Below the pieces are notes generated by a model that worked only from the letters and a program-made list of their open reading frames with translations, did no database searches and was not told where the DNA came from. 7,855 nucleotides of DNA from Anaerolinea sp. GTDB lineage: Bacteria; Chloroflexota; Anaerolineae; Anaerolineales; Villigracilaceae. Numbering within the stretch: the stretch's first letter is position 1; each line of letters starts with the position of its first letter. Where the stretch lies: assembly GCA_020720965.1 (NCBI GenBank), contig DYNS01000132.1:1-7855 (forward strand). The letters run 5' to 3'. The translations under genes were made by a program, and so were the position numbers. Below, in pieces: positions 1-5,939 of the stretch.

Positions 1-744
1 CAGCGACTCCTGCAAGTCGCGCCCGCCAATCAGGCGGGTACCAAGCCGCTTCAGGGCTTCAAACTGAGTCAGGGTATCGCTTCTCCAGCGGGTTTCCTCC
101 TCAGATTCCGCCAGAGTCCCAAACGCATCCACCGCCTGCTGAAACAAAACCACCGCATCCGTAAACTGCCCGCGCCGGTTTTCCTCCGGCGAAGCAAGAT
201 ACCCCGTCACCGCCGAAAGCATAGCGCGGGAAGCATCCTGCATGGCGGTAACGCTGGCTTGGTAAGCGGCATCCTCCGGGCGGCTGGGAATCCTATCCGT
301 CTGGAGCAAAGACGCAAGTTGGGCTTGCGCCTCCAAAAACTCTTCCATCATCAGCGATTGCTGCTCGCGCAGGGTTATCAGGCTGTTGCCAGTGCTAGAA
401 ATCTGCCGATGCGCCTCCTCCAGCAAGGAAGCCCACTGCTGCTCCTGCTCCGCCCCCGCCAGACGGCGATAGGTCTGAACATCCTGAGAAAAATTCTCCA
501 ACCGACCCCGAAACTGAGTCTTAAACCCCGCCTCGCCGTTAATCTGATACCGATACAGCGCCGCTTCCGCATCCCGCAGGTGCGCGTTCATCTGCACCGC
601 CACCAACTGCCGCTGACGGATGCCCTCCATCTCCTGCATGGAGTTGGAAATAGACCGCGCCAGATACACCAACGCGAAGATATTCGTCAGCACTGCGGAA
701 CTGAACAGCAGCACAAAAATAACCAAACGCCTGCGAAGCGACAT
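1..744 (-). CDS. Membrane-anchored sensor protein, N-terminal part (C-terminus beyond window)
   Basis: The reverse strand is open from an ATG at 744 to the window edge, giving 248 codons with no stop. The first residues are basic (MSLRRR) and are followed by a hydrophobic segment at about residues 7-29, a signal anchor. The rest, about residues 30-248, is soluble and predicted to be almost entirely helical, rich in Gln, Glu, Ala and Leu, with heptad-like spacing. This is the look of the extracytoplasmic four-helix or double four-helix (HBM/CHASE3-like) input domain of histidine kinases, chemoreceptors and cyclic-di-GMP enzymes. A second membrane segment and the output domain would lie to the left of the window, so the enzymatic class cannot be told. 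No clear Shine-Dalgarno precedes the ATG. The rny terminator ends about 38 bp upstream, so this gene probably has its own promoter. The frame and anchor are seen in the sequence; the sensor role is inferred. Confidence 0.72.
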   Translation of the reverse strand, partial: MSLRRRLVIFVLLFSSAVLTNIFALVYLARSISNSMQEMEGIRQRQLVAVQMNAHLRDAEAALYRYQINGEAGFKTQFRGRLENFSQDVQTYRRLAGAEQEQQWASLLEEAHRQISSTGNSLITLREQQSLMMEEFLEAQAQLASLLQTDRIPSRPEDAAYQASVTAMQDASRAMLSAVTGYLASPEENRRGQFTDAVVLFQQAVDAFGTLAESEEETRWRSDTLTQFEALKRLGTRLIGGRDLQESL

Positions 745-779
745 GGAATAACTATAACCGAAAACGCAGCCCGCCGGAA
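745..779 (-). promoter_or_regulatory. Possible promoter of the sensor gene, perhaps giving a leaderless mRNA
   Basis: On the reverse strand TATAGT (751-756, five of six matches to TATAAT) ends six bases before the ATG at 744, so a transcript would begin at or near the A of the ATG. The hexamer 17 bp upstream (TTCCGG, 774-779) is a poor -35 match. Together with the lack of a Shine-Dalgarno sequence this would fit a leaderless gene, but the -35 is weak and the evidence is thin. Confidence 0.28.
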
Positions 780-781
780 AT

Positions 782-815
782 AAAAAAATGGCGAGGGCAT
801 CAATGCCCTCGCCAT
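782..815 (-). terminator. Intrinsic terminator of the recX-rny transcript
   Basis: Just past the rny stop codon, the reverse strand carries a GC-rich hairpin with arms ATGGCGAGGGC and GCCCTCGCCAT, an 11-bp perfect stem around a six-base loop. It is directly followed by a run of seven T residues (A-run at 782-788 on the plus strand). The arrangement is a textbook rho-independent terminator and isolates rny from the downstream sensor gene. Confidence 0.93.
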
Positions 816-834
816 GGGGTTACATCAGCCCAAT

Positions 835-2370
835 CTATTTAGCGTAATCCACCGAGCGGGTTTCGCGGATGACCGTCACCTTAATCTGACCGGGGTATTG
901 CATGGTTTCTTCAATCTTCTTGGCAATATCCCGCGCCAACCGGGTAGATGCCAGGTCATCAATTTCATCCGGGCGGACGATGATACGAACCTCACGCCCC
1001 GCCTGAATGGCAAACGCCTGCGAAACGCCCTCAAAGGAGGTTGCCATTTCCTCCAGGGTGCGAATGCGCTTGATGTAGGCTTCCAGGTCTTCGCGCCTCG
1101 CGCCGGGTCTCGCCCCGGAGATGGCATCCGCCGCTTCGGCAATCACGGCTTCCACCGTATCCTGCTCCACCTCGTGATGGTGCGCGGCAATCGCATTCAC
1201 CACCACCGGATGCACGCCGTAACGCTTGCAGAACTCCGCGCCCAGCCCGGCGTGTGTGCCTTCCTGATTATGGTCCATCGCCTTGCCAATGTCGTGCAAA
1301 AAGCCGCCCTGCTTAGACCATTCCACATTTGCACCCAACTCCGCCGCCAAAATGCCGGCGAGTTTTGCCACTTCCACCGCGTGCGAGAGTTGATTCTGCC
1401 CGTAGGAAGTGCGGAACTTGAGCCTGCCCATCATCCGCAGCACTTCGGGGTGCAACCCGGCAATGCCAGCGTCAAATGCAGCCTGGTCGCCCGCTTCGGC
1501 AATCACCTTCTCCACCGCTTTGGTTTCGTCTTCCACAATTTTTTCAATGTGCGCCGGGTGAATACGCCCATCCAGGGTTAGGCGGATGAGAGAGCGGCGG
1601 CCAATTTCACGCCGCACCGAGTCGAAGCAGGAGATGGTGACGGCTTCGGGGGTATCGTCCACAATCACATCCACCCCGGCGGCTTGTTCAAAGGCACGAA
1701 TGTTGCGCCCGTTGCGGCCCACAATACGCCCCTTCATTTCCTCGTTAGGCAGGGTCACAACCGAAGAAGTAACCTCGGAAACATGTTCGGAGGCAACCCG
1801 CTGAATTGCATCCGCAATCAGTTTGCGGGCGCGTTTTTCACCTTCTTCGCGGGCTTCGGCTTCCACCTGGCGGATAATTCTCGCCATGTCGCCCCGCGCC
1901 TCTTTTTCCACCTCGTCCAAAAGGACTTTGCGCGCATCATCGCGGGTCATTTCGGCAATTTCTTGCAATTTATCCATCTGCTGCGCGTAAATTTTATCCA
2001 CCTCGTTGGTGCGCCGGTCTAAAGCGCTCTGACGCTTGTTGAGGGTCTGTTCGCGCTGTTCCAACCTTTCGGCGCGATTATCCACCTCGGTACGGCGGCG
2101 GTCCAGGCGTTCCATCTCCCGGCTCAGTTCATTGCGGCGTTGAGTCAGGTCTTTTTCCGCGTCCTGGGTAAGTTTCAGCGCCCGGTCTCGCGCCTCCAAC
2201 TCTACTTTGGAAGCCTTCTCGGTTGCAGCCTGAAGGATTCCCTGTGCCTGGGCGAGTTCTTCGCGGCGTTTTTTCTCCACCTGGTAGCGGTTGAAGAAAT
2301 AGCCCGCAGCGACACCCACAGCAAGGGTCAATATTTCCATTATCACAAAAAATATCGGGTTGTTATTCAT
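835..2370 (-). CDS. rny: Ribonuclease Y (endoribonuclease)
   Basis: RNase Y is a membrane-bound endoribonuclease that starts mRNA decay in many bacteria lacking RNase E. The 511-aa product has the full family architecture and usual length (about 510-520 aa). It has an N-terminal transmembrane segment (about residues 5-26), a long charged coiled coil (about 30-200), a KH RNA-binding domain with the GxxG loop at G218-R-N-G221, an HD hydrolase domain and the family's C-terminal region. The HD domain shows H330 (SHAVE), the H359-D360 pair in LHDIGK, the His cluster at 397-399 and D415 as metal ligands or catalytic residues. The ATG at 2370 overlaps the recX stop (ATGA) and has AGGAAG a few bases upstream inside recX, so the start is firm and translation is probably coupled to recX. 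A strong terminator follows. Nothing appears broken. The identification rests on motif recognition, and the family assignment is very secure. Confidence 0.97.
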   Translation of the reverse strand: MNNNPIFFVIMEILTLAVGVAAGYFFNRYQVEKKRREELAQAQGILQAATEKASKVELEARDRALKLTQDAEKDLTQRRNELSREMERLDRRRTEVDNRAERLEQREQTLNKRQSALDRRTNEVDKIYAQQMDKLQEIAEMTRDDARKVLLDEVEKEARGDMARIIRQVEAEAREEGEKRARKLIADAIQRVASEHVSEVTSSVVTLPNEEMKGRIVGRNGRNIRAFEQAAGVDVIVDDTPEAVTISCFDSVRREIGRRSLIRLTLDGRIHPAHIEKIVEDETKAVEKVIAEAGDQAAFDAGIAGLHPEVLRMMGRLKFRTSYGQNQLSHAVEVAKLAGILAAELGANVEWSKQGGFLHDIGKAMDHNQEGTHAGLGAEFCKRYGVHPVVVNAIAAHHHEVEQDTVEAVIAEAADAISGARPGARREDLEAYIKRIRTLEEMATSFEGVSQAFAIQAGREVRIIVRPDEIDDLASTRLARDIAKKIEETMQYPGQIKVTVIRETRSVDYAK

Positions 2371-3041
2371 TTGTCTTCCTCATTATCGTCATAATCTGGG
2401 GTTAAGTCTTGTTCTTCGCCTTCGTTCATTTCCTGCCATACCCGGCGCAAGGTGGCGGCGCTGACGGCGTAGGAAAAACCACGTCTGCCCAAAAAGCCGC
2501 CAAGTCGGGCGCGAAAGTTAAGCCAATCCAGGTGTTTGTATTTTCGCAAGACTTTGCGGGCGGCATCTAATGCCAGTTCTTCTTCCGGGGCAGAGGCTTG
2601 CAAGGCTTGGGCAATTTCGGCATCGCCGAGACCTTTGCGGCGCAACTCCAGCGCAAGGGCGCGGTGAGAGCGTGGGCGAAAGGTGCTGCGATTTTCCACC
2701 CAGGCGCTGGCAAACTGAGAGTCGTTCAGCAACCCGGTCTCCGTCAGGCGGCGGAGGGTGGTCTCGATGACCGAGGGCGGGGTTTCTTTTTCTTGCAGGT
2801 ATTGCTCCACTTCGTGGGCGCTGCGAGGGCGGTAGCCCAAAAATCGTAACGCCTGCTGCATTGCCACTTCCGCCGCATCCTGCGCCAACAGAGAGGCGGC
2901 TTTTTCTTCTGTAAGGGTTTGCCCAACCTGAAGCCAGGCAGCCACAAAGCGGGAAAGCCCAAAGGCAAATTGCTCGTCCAGGTAGATGTTAACCCGGTTG
3001 GGGTTTTTCTTTTGCGCTTGAATGGCGGTAATTTTGGGCAT
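2367..3041 (-). CDS. recX: Regulatory protein RecX
   Basis: RecX proteins bind RecA filaments and modulate, usually inhibit, RecA activity. The 224-aa product falls within the family length range and carries its three-helix repeats. These include LRFLGYRPRSAHEVEQYL (about residues 65-82), GLLNDSQFASAWVENR (about 103-118) and a C-terminal LGRRGFSYAVSAATLRRV element (about 184-201), plus an acidic tail. An N-terminal extension of about 55 residues before the first repeat is common in the family. The ATG at 3041 is preceded immediately by an in-frame TAA, so no longer form exists. There is no obvious Shine-Dalgarno: a stable hairpin sits 8 bases upstream instead. Its stop codon overlaps the rny start by four bases (ATGA), so the two genes form a tightly coupled pair. 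recA is not adjacent in this window. Family call is strong; the regulatory idea is inference. Confidence 0.94.
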   Translation of the reverse strand: MPKITAIQAQKKNPNRVNIYLDEQFAFGLSRFVAAWLQVGQTLTEEKAASLLAQDAAEVAMQQALRFLGYRPRSAHEVEQYLQEKETPPSVIETTLRRLTETGLLNDSQFASAWVENRSTFRPRSHRALALELRRKGLGDAEIAQALQASAPEEELALDAARKVLRKYKHLDWLNFRARLGGFLGRRGFSYAVSAATLRRVWQEMNEGEEQDLTPDYDDNEEDK

Positions 3042-3049
3042 TTAACACA

Positions 3050-3083
3050 CACAACCGTCAGCCTGAGGCAAGCGACGGTTGTG
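3050..3083 (-). promoter_or_regulatory. Stable hairpin in the leader next to the recX start
   Basis: CACAACCGTC (3050-3059) and GACGGTTGTG (3074-3083) form a perfect 10-bp inverted repeat around 14 bases, which themselves contain a small GCC/GGC stem. The structure ends 8 bases before the recX ATG and is not followed by a T run on either strand, so it is not an intrinsic terminator. It occupies the place where a Shine-Dalgarno would be. It could control translation, stability or processing of recX-rny mRNA, or be a protein-binding palindrome or a dispersed repeat. The repeat is seen directly; its role is unknown. Confidence 0.75.
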
Positions 3084-3093
3084 GAACAATACC

Positions 3094-3111
3094 TGGGGAT
3101 GGGTATCCCTA
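3094..3111. repeat. Small inverted repeat in the recX leader
   Basis: GGGAT (3096-3100) and ATCCC (3105-3109) form a 5-bp stem with a four-base loop, extended by a G-T and a T-A pair. It lies 10 bp from the larger hairpin, so the two make a tandem pair upstream of recX. Such paired palindromes are also typical of REP-like dispersed repeats, which a genome-wide search would settle. Confidence 0.45.
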
Positions 3112-3333
3112 CCGAATCCTAACGCAAAATGAAACCGCGAAACGGTAAGAACGAACAAATAGCCAAAAGCCACTCGTTACCAAGAACGAAACAATTTCAG
3201 AGAATGTCTTCCCGACCTTGGGGGTAAACGGCAGGGCTGAATTCTTATCCTGCGCTGTGCAGGTGAACGAATTGCATCCAGGTATTGCAAAACCGAAGCC
3301 GCAATGTACAGGCGGCAACAAAATATTTACAAG

Positions 3334-3369
3334 TGTGGTAATTATACCGGATTATTAACAAAACGTCAC
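3334..3369 (-). promoter_or_regulatory. Sigma70-type promoter of the recX-rny operon
   Basis: On the reverse strand a perfect TATAAT (3341-3346) lies exactly 17 bp downstream of GTGACG (3364-3369, four of six matches to TTGACA). Transcription would start near 3334 and read towards recX, giving a leader of about 290 nt. The copies of GTTAATAA at 3352-3359 and 3373-3380 (minus strand) are 21 bp apart and flank the -35 element. AACGT and ACGTT also form an inverted repeat across it. A regulator could bind here. The promoter is well supported by sequence; the operator role is inferred. Confidence 0.72.
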
Positions 3370-3398
3370 ATTTTATTAACGTTTACTTGGGCGGCGGC

Positions 3399-4343
3399 TC
3401 AGGCTGGGGTGATGAGCAGGTATTCCTGCAAGACGCTGCGGCTGGGGGCGGGCATTCTCAGTACGGTTTCGCGCAGGAGAGAGGCGAGCAGTTCCGCCCC
3501 AATGAGTTGCTCGGCGTGTTGAAAGAGGATTTCGAGCAGGCGCGAATACACCTCGGCAGATTGGGCGGGGTGAGAGAAGATTGCCTGGTCTGTAACGCTT
3601 GTTTTGAGCATTTCAATATTCCATTGCCGGGCATTGGCGGTAAAGTTCACTTCCCTCAGCATGGTGTTGAGGCGCAAGGGTCCTGCCAGTTGGCGCAGAC
3701 GTTCCAGCAGATGGGAGACGAGCCAGGAGAAGGAGTAGTACAGCAGATATTCCTGCCAGGCGGGGGTTGCGGCTTCACTGCTGAGGAGGCGCAGGGAGGC
3801 ACAGGGTTCTTTCCAACCGTAGAGAGCCATCATGCCCCCGGCAGAGTGTAAGATTTGGTCGGAGGAGAGGAAAAGGGTGTAGTGAACAGGCTTTCCCTGC
3901 CCCGGTAACATGATGAGGGCTTCGGCAGTTTGCCAGCGCAGGTGCAAAACAGCCGGGACGGGGTTTTGAACCCAATTTTCTACCTGTTCTTCCAGGCTGA
4001 AACTTTGGCAGGGTATGATGCTATGGGTAGTTTGTTCCAGCAGAATTTTGACGAGGCGGATGGCGTGAGGGGTGAGGGAGAGCGCCCTAAGGGTGGCGGG
4101 TTGCCCAGGTTTTTGCAACCAGGTTTCCGGGTCCAGGCGTTCTGGCGCTCCGTTTTGTTGGCGGTAGAGGTTGAGGGGTTGTCCACGCACAAAGAGGAGG
4201 TAATGCCGGGAGTCCTGGTCGGGGGCAATTTCCAAAATGCCGGTTTGCAGGTCTCTGCACAGGTTTTTGATGGAGACGGCAAGGTTTTCTGGGCTGACGG
4301 CAACCGGCTCGGCTTGCGCGGAGGAGAAGAGAGAGATTGTCAT
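3399..4343 (-). CDS. Uncharacterised 314-aa cytoplasmic protein
   Basis: I do not recognise this protein with certainty. It has no signal peptide or transmembrane segment and looks like a soluble alpha/beta protein. Residues about 21-60 read like a DUF4388/PATAN-type module: an initial helix (VSIKNLCRDL), a turn TGILEI, then a strand ending in LLFVRGQPLNLY. This is the pattern of a small sensory domain often fused to or encoded near two-component and gliding or motility regulators. A second similar beta pattern (VLHLRWQTAEALIMLPGQGKPV; about 132-153) may be a repeat of it. The C-terminal half (about 195-310) is helical, with YYSFSWLVSHLLERLRQL and a final VYSRLLEILFQHAEQLIGAEL stretch. The ATG at 4343 has a weak GGAAA upstream. 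The gene diverges from the MFS transporter. Coding is convincing from length, composition and frame; the domain guess is weak. Confidence 0.8.
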   Translation of the reverse strand: MTISLFSSAQAEPVAVSPENLAVSIKNLCRDLQTGILEIAPDQDSRHYLLFVRGQPLNLYRQQNGAPERLDPETWLQKPGQPATLRALSLTPHAIRLVKILLEQTTHSIIPCQSFSLEEQVENWVQNPVPAVLHLRWQTAEALIMLPGQGKPVHYTLFLSSDQILHSAGGMMALYGWKEPCASLRLLSSEAATPAWQEYLLYYSFSWLVSHLLERLRQLAGPLRLNTMLREVNFTANARQWNIEMLKTSVTDQAIFSHPAQSAEVYSRLLEILFQHAEQLIGAELLASLLRETVLRMPAPSRSVLQEYLLITPA

Positions 4344-4381
4344 GGTGTTTCCAGGTGTTGTTGAGGGTTGGCTGTTGCGCC

Positions 4382-4410
4382 ATTATGTTAACATATCTCC
4401 GAAGGCTAAA
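4382..4410 (-). promoter_or_regulatory. Possible promoter with overlapping palindromic operator for the 314-aa gene
   Basis: On the reverse strand CATAAT (4382-4387, five of six to TATAAT) lies 17 bp from TTTAGC (4405-4410, three of six to TTGACA), giving a start about 30 bases before the gene's ATG. The perfect 12-bp palindrome TATGTTAACATA (4384-4395) overlaps this -10. A repressor bound there would block the promoter. The palindrome is certain, the promoter moderate, the operator role inferred. Confidence 0.42.
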
Positions 4411-4438
4411 CCGTACAAGGGCATTTCAAGAACGGTTT
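4408..4438. repeat. 7-bp inverted repeat with 17-bp spacer
   Basis: AAACCGT (4408-4414) and ACGGTTT (4432-4438) are exact inverted copies. The left arm overlaps the possible -35 of the 314-aa gene. No T run follows on either strand in terminator position. It may be a regulator-binding site or a weak hairpin. Confidence 0.5.
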
Positions 4439-4522
4439 GAGGGGGGCGGGGTTTTTGTTTAAGGTTTGTAAAGGGTAAATTTTCTACCCCAATACATTGT
4501 AGAATGAAAGACCGGAGGCATT

Positions 4523-5887
4523 ATGACAAAAAATGTGACAGTACTAAAAGATGATAAGCGCGAAATTTTCGGCTGGGCAATGTATGACTGGGCGAATAGC
4601 GCGTTTAGCACAACCATTGGAACGGTTTTTTTGGGTCCGTACCTGGCTTCGCTGGCGGCAGGCGCTGCCGGGGCAGATGGTATGGTGAGGGTGGCGGGGA
4701 TTCCGGTGGCGCCGGATTCTTTCTTCCCTTATAGCGTTTCTTTTTCGGTTCTGCTTCAGGTCTTGTTTTTGCCCATTTTGGGGGCAATTGCGGATTATTC
4801 GCACATGCGGAAGCAGATGATGCAGTTGTTTGCCACCCTTGGGGCGTCGGCGACCATTTTGCTCTTTTTTGTAAGCGGGGATTTGTGGTGGCTGGGCGGT
4901 TTGCTTTATATTGTGGCGAACCTGGCTTTTGGGGCGGCGATGGTCTTTTATAATGCTTACCTGCCAGATATTGCCAGCGAGGAGAAGCGCGATTCGGTTT
5001 CTTCTTATGGCTGGGCAATGGGTTACATTGGCGGCGGGCTTTTGCTGCTGTTGAACCTGGTGTTTTACCAAACCCACGAGACTTTGGGCGTGCCAACCGG
5101 GTTGGCGATTCGGATTAACCTGGCTTCGGCGGGGGTGTGGTGGTTGGGATTTTCCTTCCTCACCTGGGCAAGGCTGCAAACAAGGCAGGCTCACCGCGCT
5201 TTGCCTGCGGGCGAGACTTACACCAGCATCGGTTTTACCCAGCTGCGTCAGACCCTGGGCGAGTTGAAAAACTTCCCGGAGACGATGAAGTACCTGTTGG
5301 CTTATTTTTTGTATAACGATGGGATTCAGACCGTTATTGCGGTTTCTGCCACTTTTGCGGCAGCGCCCCTGGCACGGGGCGGCTTGGAAGTGGACACCGG
5401 CACGCTGACGATGGTCATTTTGATGATTCAGTTCGTGGCGTTTTTTGGGGCTTTGTTTTGGGGCAAGCTGGCGGGTTGGATTGGCGCAAAACAGTCCATC
5501 CTGGTCAGCCTGGTCATTTGGGCAGGAGTCGTCATCTACGCCTATGGAGGCTTGCAGGGTGATACCCGCGTGACTCAGTTCTTTATTTTGGGAGCCTTCA
5601 TTGCCCTGGTGATGGGCGGTTCGCAGGCAATCAGCCGCAGCCTCTTCGCGCAGATGATTCCGCCGGGCAAAGAAGCCGAGTTTTATTCGTTTTACGAAGT
5701 CTCGGAGCGGGGAACCTCCTGGATTGGTCCTCTGCTATTCGGGTTGATGAATCAGTGGTTTGGCAACCTGCGCCTCGCCATTCTCTCGCTCATCTTCTTT
5801 TTTGTTGTGGGGCTTATCCTGCTCCCCTTTGTGAATGTGGAAAAGGCAATTGCGGATGTAAAGCGACATTCTGCAAGCCACAAATAG
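4523..5887 (+). CDS. MFS transporter, UMF1/Atg22-like family
   Basis: The 454-aa product is a polytopic inner-membrane protein with about 12 hydrophobic segments, a member of the major facilitator superfamily close to yeast vacuolar Atg22 (UMF1 family). Family hallmarks are GWAMYDWANSAF before helix 1 (residues 17-28), YNAYLPDI (143-150), the SYGWAMGYIGGG helix (161-172), YFLYNDGIQTV (261-271) and GGSQAISRSLFAQMIP with the following FYSFYEVSERGTSWIGPLLF (365-406). Its length is usual for the family. The substrate of bacterial members is not known; Atg22 exports amino acids from the vacuole, so an amino-acid or other small-solute role is only a guess. The ATG has GGAGG four bases upstream. The gene stands alone on the plus strand, diverging from the 314-aa gene and ending at a strong bidirectional terminator shared with dcd. 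Family call is strong. Confidence 0.93.
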   Translation: MTKNVTVLKDDKREIFGWAMYDWANSAFSTTIGTVFLGPYLASLAAGAAGADGMVRVAGIPVAPDSFFPYSVSFSVLLQVLFLPILGAIADYSHMRKQMMQLFATLGASATILLFFVSGDLWWLGGLLYIVANLAFGAAMVFYNAYLPDIASEEKRDSVSSYGWAMGYIGGGLLLLLNLVFYQTHETLGVPTGLAIRINLASAGVWWLGFSFLTWARLQTRQAHRALPAGETYTSIGFTQLRQTLGELKNFPETMKYLLAYFLYNDGIQTVIAVSATFAAAPLARGGLEVDTGTLTMVILMIQFVAFFGALFWGKLAGWIGAKQSILVSLVIWAGVVIYAYGGLQGDTRVTQFFILGAFIALVMGGSQAISRSLFAQMIPPGKEAEFYSFYEVSERGTSWIGPLLFGLMNQWFGNLRLAILSLIFFFVVGLILLPFVNVEKAIADVKRHSASHK

Positions 5888-5903
5888 CCCAGCAAAGAAG
5901 CGT

Positions 5904-5939
5904 AAAAAAGACCGGGGAGAAAACTCCCCGGTCTTTTTT
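5904..5939. terminator. Bidirectional intrinsic terminator between the transporter and dcd
   Basis: A perfect 16-bp stem (arms 5904-5919 and 5924-5939) surrounds an AAAA loop. Its core is GACCGGGGAG/CTCCCCGGTC, flanked by an A run on the left and a T run on the right, so it can terminate transcription arriving from either side. It serves the convergent transporter and dcd genes, and its right arm overlaps the dcd stop codon by two bases. Confidence 0.95.

Larger units (their letters stand above)
3042..3398. other. 357-bp gene-free region: recX-rny promoter and long structured leader
   Basis: This stretch lies between the recX start and the stop of the upstream gene on the same strand. It holds a good reverse-strand promoter near its right end and about 290 bp that would be transcribed as the recX leader. 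The leader contains several short inverted repeats, such as CCTGC-N5-GCAGG at 3250-3264 and the two hairpins next to recX, which are listed separately. Short open frames, including a TTG-started 70-codon one at 3109-3321 and a 10-codon ATG one in the leader, have no recognisable content and no ribosome-binding site. I do not recognise a named riboswitch, T-box, 6S, SRP or tmRNA pattern. Confidence 0.6.
4344..4522. other. Divergent intergenic region rich in inverted repeats
   Basis: This 179-bp gap separates the divergent 314-aa gene and the transporter, and must hold promoters for both. It contains a 12-bp palindrome, a 7-bp inverted repeat (4408-4438) and a 5-bp inverted repeat GGGTA-N7-TACCC (4473-4489), each listed or mentioned here. 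For the transporter, TAGAAT (4500-4505) is a possible -10 but I see no good -35 at 16-18 bp, so that promoter is uncertain. GGAGG (4514-4518) lies four bases before the transporter ATG. Confidence 0.6.

Noticed and set aside
259..783. A 174-codon open frame on the plus strand opposite the sensor gene
   Set aside because: Antisense to the sensor frame, which has a good signal anchor and helical periodicity; the antisense translation is low-complexity Leu/Arg/Gln and runs into the rny terminator.
814..1581. A 255-codon open frame on the plus strand opposite rny
   Set aside because: It lies wholly antisense to the well-supported rny gene, its His/Arg/Asn-rich translation resembles no protein family, and it has no ribosome-binding site. 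It is a by-product of GC-rich codon use on the other strand.
3104..3116. A 13-base match (TATCCCTACCGAA) between the recX leader and the GGDEF gene at 7721-7733
   Set aside because: In the GGDEF gene it simply encodes part of the conserved SVGI strand, and a 13-base match between two places in a window of this size is near chance expectation.
3109..3321. A 70-codon open frame in the recX leader, minus strand
   Set aside because: It starts at TTG, has no Shine-Dalgarno, odd Cys/Phe-rich composition and no recognisable family. It is downstream of the promoter, so it cannot be excluded, but there is no positive support.
3042..3334. Leader as a known structured RNA (6S, SRP RNA, tmRNA, T-box or common riboswitch)
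   Set aside because: I looked for signature loops, a CCA end, a T-box and an SRP apical motif by eye and found none. A covariance-model search would decide.
4544..5194. A 216-codon open frame opposite the MFS transporter
   Set aside because: Antisense to a transporter with clear family motifs; the translation is Arg/Gln/Pro-rich without recognisable features.
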